This document shows positions 31,565-38,192 of a stretch of DNA of 64,000 nucleotides, piece by piece. The stretch lies in the NCBI GenBank assembly GCA_963736695.1, contig CAVTPU010000004.1, forward strand, positions 2,232,001 to 2,296,000, given 5' to 3'. The position numbers were made by a program, and so were the translations under genes. Below the pieces are notes generated by a model. The model saw only the letters and a program-made list of their open reading frames with translations, was not told the DNA's origin and made no database searches. Positions within the stretch are counted from its first letter, which is position 1. Every line of letters starts with the position of its first letter. The stretch comes from CAVTPU01 sp963736695. GTDB lineage: Bacteria; Actinomycetota; Actinomycetes; Mycobacteriales; Micromonosporaceae.

Positions 31565-34051
31565 TCAACGTGCGTCGGATGGCCGCTGCTGGCTCGAGAT
31601 CCGACCAAAGGGGAGGGTGCACCAGAATGTGCTGCCGCGTCCTATCTCGCTGTTGACGCCGACATCTCCGCCCATGAGTTCCACCAGCTGCTTGGTGATC
31701 GCCAAACCGAGTCCGGTCCCTCCCTGGGGCCGGGTCGGCGACGGGGTCGACTGCCCGAACTTCTCGAACAGTCGACCCATGTCGTCGGGCGAGATGCCGA
31801 TGCCCGTGTCGGTCACTTCGATCATCGCGTCCACCGTCGCCGCGTCCCGATCGCCACCTGGCGCGGGCAGCACACGCACCGAGACGCCTCCGTGCTCGGT
31901 GAATTTGACGGCGTTGTCGACGAGATTGAGCAGAATCTGGTGCACCCGAACGGGATCACCGACGACTGTGGCTGGCATCCCGGGGCTGACCTGCCCGGTG
32001 AGCTCGATTCCTTTGACCCGGGCCGCCTCGCGCAGCAGAATTATCACCCGCTCGACCGCCTCCGACAGGTCCATTTCTCGCGGCACGATAACGAGCTCGC
32101 CAGCCTCTATCTTGGAGATGTCGAGAACGTCGCTGATGATGGCGAGCAGCGCCTTGCCCGCAGTGTCGATGCCGGCGACATAGCGGCGCTGAGTCGCGTC
32201 AAGCGACGTATCCGCCAGCAGCGTCGTGAGACCGATCACCCCGTTCATCGGGGTGCGGATCTCGTGGCTCATCGTGGCAAGAAACTCCGACTTGAGGCGG
32301 GACGCCTCTAGTGCGTCGTCGCGGCGGCGAATGTTGAGCCGCAGCACCTCCTGCTCGGCCCGCCGCCTTTCGGTGATGTCGCGCGCGGCCGCGAAGATGC
32401 CACGCACCTCTCCGGTCGCCGGCTCCGCATAGGTGGCGGCGTTGAACGACACCAATACGCCTGAGGCCCCGCGATCTGCGACGTGCGCCAAGACCAGTTC
32501 ATAGTCGGCCACCGATCCCCGCTCCAACGTGAGCCGCACCCCCTGCGCGGCCTGCACTGGATCGGTGAAGTGACTCGGAAACGGCGATTCCAGCAGTTCG
32601 TCGCGGGAATGTCCGGTCAGCCGACAGAAACTGTCGTTGACATCGGTGATGATCAACCGTTCGTTGACTGTCACCAGCCCGTCCAGGGACGCCTCGATGA
32701 GTCCCCTGTTATAGGCCTGCGATTGGCGCAACGTCTCCTGCGCGGCCTGACTCTCAGTGATGTCATGCACGATTCCGACGGAACGTGTCGGACGCCCGAC
32801 ATCGTCATAGAACGTCTCGCATCGTTCGTTGACGAATTTGATTCGGCCATCCGGCATCTGCAGCCGGTGAATGACATCATAGGGCCGGTGCTGCGCGACT
32901 GAGTCGGAATAGATCTGGTTGACGTAGTCTCGATCATCAGGATGGATGGCTGCCAGAAAAGCGTCGTAGGACGCTTTGAACCTGTCCGGATCGATTTCGA
33001 AGATGCGATAGATCTCGTCCGACCACACGAGCACGTTGGCTGCGATGTCGAGCTCCCAGTTTCCTATGTGGGCGATGCGCTGTGCCTCGCTGAGCCGCAG
33101 TTCGCTTTGTCGCAGCGCCTCCTCCGACATGCGCCAGCGCGCGATGTCCGCGACGAAGCCGACCGAACCGAGGTGCCGACCGGCCGCGTCCGTGATCGGT
33201 GTGGCGGAGACGAGTGCCCAGACCACGCTGCCATCCTTGTGGCGAAACCTGCGTTCATAGCTCTCCGCGACGCCACGCCGGCGCGACGCGATGCGCTCGT
33301 CGTTGTCGGCGAAGTCATCCGGATAGACGAACTGCGTGGCGGGGCGGCCGACCATCTCCTCCGCGCGATAGCCGATCATCCGCGCCATGCCCGGGTTGGC
33401 TCCCAGGGTGCGCCCCTGCGGGTCAACCATCCAGATGCCTTCTGTCGTCGTATTCATCACGCGGTCATAGATCTCGAGTCGCTCCCGCAACCGTTGATTG
33501 GCCCGCGCACCACTGACTGCGGCGGCCGCGACGGTGAGCAACGGGGTGACCGCCTCGACACGGCGCGGGGTGAACCGGCCGGAGGTCCGATCGTCGATGA
33601 GATAGATGACGCCAATGACCTGTTCCGACTCGATGAGCGGAGCGCAGAACAACGACTTCACGCCGTGCCCGCGCAACTGTTGGTCACCCACGAGTTCCTC
33701 TTCGCGCGGCACGTCGTGGGCCACGAGCGGCGTCCGACTGGCTGCGACCCGGTCAAGAACCCGGGTCGAGATCGCCGTCGTGTCGAAGCCCGCCACGGTG
33801 GGGCTGGTCGCGTCAGGGCGAGTCGGGTCGGGAGCGCTCACCGGTTCCGGGCGCACCCCAGGCCCTTGAGCGTCAGCGATGATCGTCCAGTCGCGTCCGT
33901 TGGTGAGCAGCAGGAAACCGCGCTGGGCTTGGGTGGCCCGCACCGCGGCGCTGACGATCGCGGTGCCCACTTCGTCGGCGGATGCGCTCAGCAGCGGCCC
34001 CAGGCCAACGGCCAGGCTGGGCTCCCGCCGCAGGTTCGTCGGCGCCGCCAC
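31565..34051 (-). CDS. Multi-PAS/GAF sensor histidine kinase
   Basis: The protein has about 828 residues from GTG 34051, chosen because GGAGG lies seven bases upstream. A GAF domain (about 1-200; ATQAQRGFLLLTNGRDW) is followed by several PAS/PAC modules (IYDRVMNTTTEGIWMVD, QRIAHIGNWELDIAANVLVW, RGLIEASLDGLVTVNERL). HisKA follows (FLATMSHEIRTPMNGVIGL, phospho-His in SHE), then HATPase_c (NLVDNAVKF, DTGIGISPDDM, GGTGLGLAI). No receiver domain or membrane helix is seen, so it is a cytosolic sensor kinase; no response regulator gene is adjacent. The PAS domains may sense redox or small ligands. Confidence 0.93.
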   Translation of the reverse strand: MAAPTNLRREPSLAVGLGPLLSASADEVGTAIVSAAVRATQAQRGFLLLTNGRDWTIIADAQGPGVRPEPVSAPDPTRPDATSPTVAGFDTTAISTRVLDRVAASRTPLVAHDVPREEELVGDQQLRGHGVKSLFCAPLIESEQVIGVIYLIDDRTSGRFTPRRVEAVTPLLTVAAAAVSGARANQRLRERLEIYDRVMNTTTEGIWMVDPQGRTLGANPGMARMIGYRAEEMVGRPATQFVYPDDFADNDERIASRRRGVAESYERRFRHKDGSVVWALVSATPITDAAGRHLGSVGFVADIARWRMSEEALRQSELRLSEAQRIAHIGNWELDIAANVLVWSDEIYRIFEIDPDRFKASYDAFLAAIHPDDRDYVNQIYSDSVAQHRPYDVIHRLQMPDGRIKFVNERCETFYDDVGRPTRSVGIVHDITESQAAQETLRQSQAYNRGLIEASLDGLVTVNERLIITDVNDSFCRLTGHSRDELLESPFPSHFTDPVQAAQGVRLTLERGSVADYELVLAHVADRGASGVLVSFNAATYAEPATGEVRGIFAAARDITERRRAEQEVLRLNIRRRDDALEASRLKSEFLATMSHEIRTPMNGVIGLTTLLADTSLDATQRRYVAGIDTAGKALLAIISDVLDISKIEAGELVIVPREMDLSEAVERVIILLREAARVKGIELTGQVSPGMPATVVGDPVRVHQILLNLVDNAVKFTEHGGVSVRVLPAPGGDRDAATVDAMIEVTDTGIGISPDDMGRLFEKFGQSTPSPTRPQGGTGLGLAITKQLVELMGGDVGVNSEIGRGSTFWCTLPFGRISSQQRPSDAR

Positions 34052-34246
34052 ACCGCCACCTCCCCCACCGACAGTCACACCTGTGTCACTGCAGTCGCGA
34101 CCCCCACCGCACCGACCGCGCCCCCCACAGGATCTTCCGGCACTTTTCACCGTACGGCTCAAAGCGTCCTGCGGCGGTGGTTTGGGCGCACCCGCCGTGG
34201 AACCACATCGCCGCCTCGGCCCCACCGGCCTCAGCCGACACGTAGT

Positions 34247-34280
34247 GAGGCCCGGGAGCTCTGTCCGACTCCCGGGCCTC
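34247..34280 (-). terminator. Hairpin closing the permuted-tRNA-like RNA unit
   Basis: GAGGCCCGGGAG pairs with CTCCCGGGCCTC, a perfect 12-bp stem, around CTCTGTCCGA. On the minus strand it lies 63 bases past the second permuted RNA and about 195 bases before the kinase start, so it probably ends the RNA transcript. Confidence 0.6.
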
Positions 34281-34343
34281 GGTCTGCCACTGTGAGGCAC
34301 TTCGCGTCCGACGTGATAGGTCGGGCCGCTCCAGCACGTTTAA

Positions 34344-34449
34344 GGGTGCGAATCATTCGTTATGACGTCGCGTTCTACCGTTGAACTACCGCCACATGTG
34401 GAGCGGCGGGCCGGATTTGAACCAGCATTCGACGTTGTTGTTCGCACCC
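34344..34449 (-). ncRNA. Permuted tRNA-like RNA 2 (YrlA-type Y RNA or circularly permuted tRNA)
   Basis: Read 5' to 3' on the minus strand, a complete tRNA appears with its halves swapped. The end strand is GGGTGCGAA (34449-34441), then linker CAACAA. The anticodon-stem 3' strand CGTCG (34434-34430) leads into T-arm GCTGG-TTCAAAT-CCGGC (34426-34410) and acceptor 3' strand CCGCCGC. A loop TCCACAT comes next. The second half is acceptor 5' strand GTGGCGG (34395-34389), TA, D-arm GTTC-AACGGTA-GAAC and anticodon-stem 5' strand CGACG, then a linker and end strand TTCGCACCC (34352-34344). Pairing is 7/7 in the acceptor (one G-U), 5/5 plus one in the anticodon stem, and 9/9 between the ends. The anticodon loop is open and replaced by the end stem. 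Confidence 0.78.
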
Positions 34450-34473
34450 GGTCGATCTGGCGTGCAGTGGCGA

Positions 34474-34604
34474 ATGCTGAATCTGGAGCAATAGTCTGAG
34501 ATTGATCGTGGCTGCCTCTGCCAGTTGGGCTACCCCGGCGTGTGGTGCTGGGGGGTGGACTCGAACCACCACTGTGCCACGTGTGTCAGGCTGAGCTTCA
34601 GCAT
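34474..34604 (-). ncRNA. Permuted tRNA-like RNA 1 (YrlA-type Y RNA or circularly permuted tRNA)
   Basis: Same plan as its neighbour, with different sequence. The end strand ATGCTGAA (34604-34597) pairs 8/8 with TTCAGCAT (34481-34474), and the stem can extend outward with one mismatch. The anticodon-stem 3' strand GTGGC (34580-34576) leads through a five-base variable loop into T-arm GGTGG-TTCGAGT-CCACC (34570-34554), acceptor CCCCAGC and loop ACCACAC. The second half is acceptor GCCGGGG (34539-34533), TA, and a D-arm with GCC/GGC stem and a GG-containing loop. The anticodon-stem 5' strand GCCAC (34512-34508) closes it. Acceptor pairing is 6/7, and the anticodon stem is 5/5 plus one. Linkers of 16 and 26 bases join core and end stem. 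It lies 24 bases upstream of RNA 2. Confidence 0.76.
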
Positions 34605-34624
34605 CAGCTTGCGCTCCATGCGCA

Positions 34625-34649
34625 CCCCACGCACATTGGCGGCGTGGGG
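34625..34649 (-). other. Hairpin between the conserved protein gene and the permuted RNAs
   Basis: CCCCACGC pairs with GCGTGGGG, a perfect 8-bp stem, around a 9-base loop. It lies 11 bases past the stop codon at 34660 and 20 bases before permuted RNA 1. No T-run follows. It may be a weak terminator or a processing site that separates the mRNA from the RNA part. Confidence 0.45.
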
Positions 34650-34659
34650 AATCTATGGG

Positions 34660-35391
34660 TCACCCGAAGAGGTAACCGAAGACGGCCTCCCCCATCTTTC
34701 GGTCGACGACCTCGACGCCGTTGGCCTCTTCGCGGGCGAACTTGACCGCCTGCTGCAGTTTCTCGACGCGCTCGAGCAGATCCGACACCCGCCGCGCCGG
34801 CAGCCCACCGGAAAACTTCACGGTGGTCCAATAGCCGACCGAGATGTCCTCGTAGTAGACCTCGACCTGCGCTGGGTGCTTCTCCGTCGCCTCCGCTTTG
34901 ACGTGGTTGCGGGGCACTTTCTTCGTCCGAATCGTCCGGACCGGCTCGGTCGACCACGCATCGGCGGAGTCGTTGAAAGTCCACGACTCGGCCGCGTCGA
35001 GAACCGGCAGCTTCTTAACGAAGGTGTGCAGGTCGGTGAGCTGCTTCTCGAGGAAGAGCAGATATGTCACCGGCACATCGGTGAGAAGGGTGCGTCCGTC
35101 GACGACGACATCGGCCTTCGCCACACAGTTGGTGGCGTCCTTGGTGGCGGTGACGTCGAACAGACGCGACAGCGACGCGCTGACCTGCCGAATCACGTTG
35201 TCGGCCTGCACCTGCACCCGGGTCGATTCGGACGGCAACTGCTCGCCCTCCTCGTCCTTCGGCTGATATGACCGAGAGATTCCGGTGAGTAGCGCCTGCT
35301 TCTGCAGTGAGTGATGAGCGTCGGTCAAGTCCTGAAAGGACTTGCTCTTCACACTCTTCTCCACCGCGATGATCTGATTGAGTTTCGCCAT
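34660..35391 (-). CDS. Conserved actinobacterial protein (DUF7873-like) upstream of the permuted RNAs
   Basis: The 243-residue protein (MAKLNQIIAVEKSVKSK) starts at ATG 35391 behind AGGAGG. It has no signal peptide or membrane segment. The middle has DVVVDGRTLLTDVPVTYLL, FLEKQLTDLHTFVKKLP and TKKVPRNHVKAEATEKHPAQ, and the end has VEKLQQAVKFAREEAN. I recognise it as a highly conserved family of actinomycetes, which I believe is named DUF7873; its role is unknown to me. The basic central segment could contact RNA. Its stop lies 55 bases before the first permuted tRNA-like RNA in the same direction, so protein and RNAs probably share one transcript. Confidence 0.85.
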   Translation of the reverse strand: MAKLNQIIAVEKSVKSKSFQDLTDAHHSLQKQALLTGISRSYQPKDEEGEQLPSESTRVQVQADNVIRQVSASLSRLFDVTATKDATNCVAKADVVVDGRTLLTDVPVTYLLFLEKQLTDLHTFVKKLPVLDAAESWTFNDSADAWSTEPVRTIRTKKVPRNHVKAEATEKHPAQVEVYYEDISVGYWTTVKFSGGLPARRVSDLLERVEKLQQAVKFAREEANGVEVVDRKMGEAVFGYLFG

Positions 35392-35411
35392 CGTCTGCCT
35401 CCTGGATGGCC

Positions 35412-35441
35412 AGGGTAGAGCACGGCGTCGAAGTCAAACAA
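35412..35441 (-). promoter_or_regulatory. Possible promoter of the DUF7873-like gene and permuted RNAs
   Basis: On the minus strand TTGTTT is followed 18 bases later by TACCCT, a loose match to a sigma-A type -35/-10 pair. The leader to the start at 35391 would be short. The match is weak. Confidence 0.28.
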
Positions 35442-35599
35442 CGCGGTTATCGACCGGTTCGCGCGGTGCGCCATGATCGCGCAGTTGGCGCGATGTCGCA
35501 CCGCTGCGCGACACTGCTGGTTGACACTCCCGCGTCGGCACTTCCACATCGTGGTCGGCGCCGCGAAACCCGACCACCGTTGACAAACTGCGAGGCGGC

Positions 35600-37261
35600 A
35601 TGAACAGCTCGGGAACGACGCTCGGCGGGCGTTATCGGCTCAATCATCGCGTCGGCGCTGGCGGCATGGGCGAGGTCTGGGAGGCCACCGACGAAGTGCT
35701 CGGCCGCACGGTCGCGGTCAAGGTCATGCTCGCCGCCCTGCTCGACGAGGAGGGGTTCGATCGGCGATTCCTCGCCGAGGCTCGGTCGATGGCGAGCGTC
35801 GCCCACCCGGGCATCGTGGCGATTCACGACTTTCACAGCGGCGCGGACAACGCCTATCTGGTCATGGAGTTCATCGCGGGTGAGCCACTGTCCCGACTGC
35901 TCAGACGTGTCGGCCGACTGACTCCCGAGACGACGATGGACCTCATCGCCCAAGCCGCCGAGGCGTTGCAGGCGGCACACGACCGAGGAATCGTGCATCG
36001 CGACGTCAAACCGGCGAATCTGCTCGTGCGTACGGACGGCAGCCTCGTGCTCACCGACTTCGGCATCGCCCGCTCCGACGGCGCCACGGTCCTGACCGCG
36101 ACCAACGCCGTGATGGGCACGCCCACCTATCTCGCCCCGGAGCAGGTGCTGGGCCACCCCGCGACACCGGTGAGTGACGTCTACGCACTCGGCCTGGTGG
36201 CCTATGAGTGTCTCGCCGGCCGTCGACCGTTCGAGGGCGAGAGCCCGTTCGCCGTGGCCATTCAGCGCGTTCATGAGGCGCCCACACCGCTCGGCGCCGA
36301 CGTGCCCGGCCCGGTGCTCGAGGTGATCAATCGGTCGCTTGCGACCGATCCGGCGCACCGTTGGCGCACGGCGGCCGAATTCGCCGCCGCAGCGCGATGG
36401 GCCGCCGCGAGCAGTCGGTCCGGCTTGCCGACCATCCCGAACGAGGCCGGGACGCCGACGATCACCGCTCCCTATCCGCCGCCGGCAGCGCCCGTGATGC
36501 CCCCACCGTTCGGTGCTATCCCGCCGAGGCCGCCTTTCGCACCTGGCCGGGCAGCCGCGCCGCCGACCGGACTGCCGGTCGGCCCGCCGGCCCTGAGCGG
36601 ATCAGAGCCGAGTCGACGCGGCCGCGGCCGGCTTGTCGGCGCCGGACTGCTTGTGCTGGCACTCATCGCGGGTGGGGTTTGGGCCGCGAACCGCGATGAC
36701 GGAATCGACTCCAACCAGGCGTCGCAGACGTCGGACGAGAATCCGACACCGTCGGCCGACGCACAGTCGACTGACGAGGCGATCGCTGACCCGACGACCG
36801 ACTCACCGACTCCCGCCGAGACAAAGACCGACGGGCCGAGCTTTGACCAGAAAATCCATTTCGCCGGATACAGCACGTGCGGAAAGTTCTATTGTCCGAC
36901 CGCGTCCAAATGCTGGGGCGGCATGACCGTCACCGCAGGCATCGGCACGGGCCGTGCGCTGACCGTGATCCCGTGCGACGAACCGCACTATTGGGAGACC
37001 TTCGCGGGCGGACTTCTGCCGACTCCGCCCGCGACATTGTCGCAGCGGGACCTGCAGAAGGTCGCCGAGGTGATGGAGGCGTGCTCGGTCACGATGCTGG
37101 TCAGCCGCGCCCACCACAATCCCAAGGCCGCCGCGTGGCAGCGGGAGGCATGGGCGGTGCAGTTGACCGACAAAACCTGGGTCTTCCACTGCCTGGCGGC
37201 CTCGCCACAGGGCGAGTCGACAGGCACGTACTTTTCCGTGGCCGCACTGGCCAATGGGTGA
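35600..37261 (+). CDS. Membrane Ser/Thr protein kinase (PknB-like) with extracellular Cys-rich domain
   Basis: This 553-residue protein has a Hanks-type kinase domain at about 11-270: Gly loop VGAGGMGEVW, VAVKVM lysine, HRDVKPANLL catalytic loop, DFGIA, GTPTYLAPEQ activation segment. A Pro-rich linker (about 290-335), one transmembrane helix (about 345-363; LVGAGLLVLALIAGGVWAA) and a Ser/Thr-rich stalk follow. The extracellular domain of about 135 residues contains YSTCGKFYC, KCWGG and IPCDEPHYWETFAGG, resembling septum-formation-type domains. It lacks PASTA repeats. It would sense a wall or secreted signal and phosphorylate Thr/Ser targets. It is divergent from the DUF7873-like gene. Confidence 0.94.
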   Translation: MNSSGTTLGGRYRLNHRVGAGGMGEVWEATDEVLGRTVAVKVMLAALLDEEGFDRRFLAEARSMASVAHPGIVAIHDFHSGADNAYLVMEFIAGEPLSRLLRRVGRLTPETTMDLIAQAAEALQAAHDRGIVHRDVKPANLLVRTDGSLVLTDFGIARSDGATVLTATNAVMGTPTYLAPEQVLGHPATPVSDVYALGLVAYECLAGRRPFEGESPFAVAIQRVHEAPTPLGADVPGPVLEVINRSLATDPAHRWRTAAEFAAAARWAAASSRSGLPTIPNEAGTPTITAPYPPPAAPVMPPPFGAIPPRPPFAPGRAAAPPTGLPVGPPALSGSEPSRRGRGRLVGAGLLVLALIAGGVWAANRDDGIDSNQASQTSDENPTPSADAQSTDEAIADPTTDSPTPAETKTDGPSFDQKIHFAGYSTCGKFYCPTASKCWGGMTVTAGIGTGRALTVIPCDEPHYWETFAGGLLPTPPATLSQRDLQKVAEVMEACSVTMLVSRAHHNPKAAAWQREAWAVQLTDKTWVFHCLAASPQGESTGTYFSVAALANG

Positions 37262-37329
37262 CCCGGCCCCTCTAGACGGCGAAACGCCGACCGGCCACAG
37301 CGCTCCTCTGGACTGTTAGCATCGCCGCC

Positions 37330-38031
37330 GTGACTAACGTGAATGGAGTGCCCCAGCTCGGCGCCGAAGCGGTGAAAGTCAATTTCGGTCGGGCGAGCGC
37401 TTTCGCCGCCATCCTGACGTTGGTGCTTCTCGGACTATTCGTGACAGGCTTCGTCTACGCCGCTGTCCAGGCCACCGACACGGCGACTGCTGCCATCGGC
37501 AGTGTGTTCGCCGCACTGTTCTCAATTCCACTGTTGATGGTGAGTGTCGGGTTGAGGAGCTTCTTCCAGCCTCGCGGGTTGGCGTTCGACACGCAAGGAG
37601 TGCATTACTGGCACGGGAATACGTGGGGATTGTTGCCGTGGCAGGAGATCGCCGCCGTCGGCATTGGATACGAGCAGCCGCCGAAGACGCCGAGCGTGCC
37701 CACCTCGGTGGAGGGTGCGGTCTCGGACTTCGTGGCGGACAAAGTCAAGGATGCGATCAAGCTGGACGACAAGCGCAAAGTCGCCCTCGAGATCTATCCC
37801 ACCAACCCACAGTCGGGGAAACATCATCCGGGCTTGATCCGATACTGGCGCGAATATCCGGCGCCGATCCCCGGACTCGCCCCGGCCCGGTGGCGTCTAC
37901 CGTTGCCGCCGGTGGTCGTGGTGGCGCACGGGGTCAGCAAGGGCGTAAAGACCTTTCAACCACACCTGTGGATAGGTTGGTTCACGCGACCGTGGACCGG
38001 CGGCCTCTTCGGCGCGGGCGGCAAGCGATAG
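37330..38031 (+). CDS. Membrane protein with two N-terminal helices and a PH-like cytosolic domain
   Basis: The 233-residue protein has two hydrophobic helices (AFAAILTLVLLGLFVTGFVY and GSVFAALFSIPLLMVSVGL). A domain follows that begins LAFDTQGVHYWHGNTWGLLPW, where a small beta strand leads into a Trp-Gln-Glu-Ile turn, as in bacterial PH-like domains (PWQEIAAVGIGYEQ). The C-terminus ends in a Gly-rich GLFGAGGKR. It follows the kinase gene by 69 bp on the same strand and may be co-expressed. I do not recognise a named family. Confidence 0.72.
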   Translation: MTNVNGVPQLGAEAVKVNFGRASAFAAILTLVLLGLFVTGFVYAAVQATDTATAAIGSVFAALFSIPLLMVSVGLRSFFQPRGLAFDTQGVHYWHGNTWGLLPWQEIAAVGIGYEQPPKTPSVPTSVEGAVSDFVADKVKDAIKLDDKRKVALEIYPTNPQSGKHHPGLIRYWREYPAPIPGLAPARWRLPLPPVVVVAHGVSKGVKTFQPHLWIGWFTRPWTGGLFGAGGKR

Positions 38032-38192
38032 AACCCCTTCCGGGACAATTCGCCGCATCACTCAAAACGGATAGACTTCTATTTCCCCCAATATTTACCT
38101 GCTTCGTCGACCCGGGTCAGACTTCGTTACCTCCACCGCATAACCTCAAGCTATCCCTCGCATGAGGATGCGAATTCCCTTCTGGAGGTCCT

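Noticed and set aside
31565..34300. The 911-residue version of the histidine kinase
   Set aside because: The extra 83 residues are low-complexity, and they would place the start across the RNA-unit terminator. GTG 34051 has an ideal ribosome site.
34086..34337. A small 83-residue gene between the kinase and the permuted RNAs
   Set aside because: It lies across the 34247-34280 hairpin, has no recognisable domain, and most of it overlaps DNA better explained as the kinase leader.
34399..34539. A single ordinary tRNA running from the GCCGGGG 5' half to the TCCA after the second T-arm
   Set aside because: It would be 141 bases long with only 5 of 7 acceptor pairs. The acceptor, D-arm and anticodon strands pair far better with the neighbouring halves in the permuted reading (6/7, 7/7 and complete anticodon stems).
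34543..34634. A class II tRNA-Ser-like gene using the acceptor GTGC-G-TGGGG
   Set aside because: It needs a bulged base in the acceptor and a 9-base anticodon loop without the invariant U33, and it ignores the hairpin at 34625-34649 that uses the same bases.
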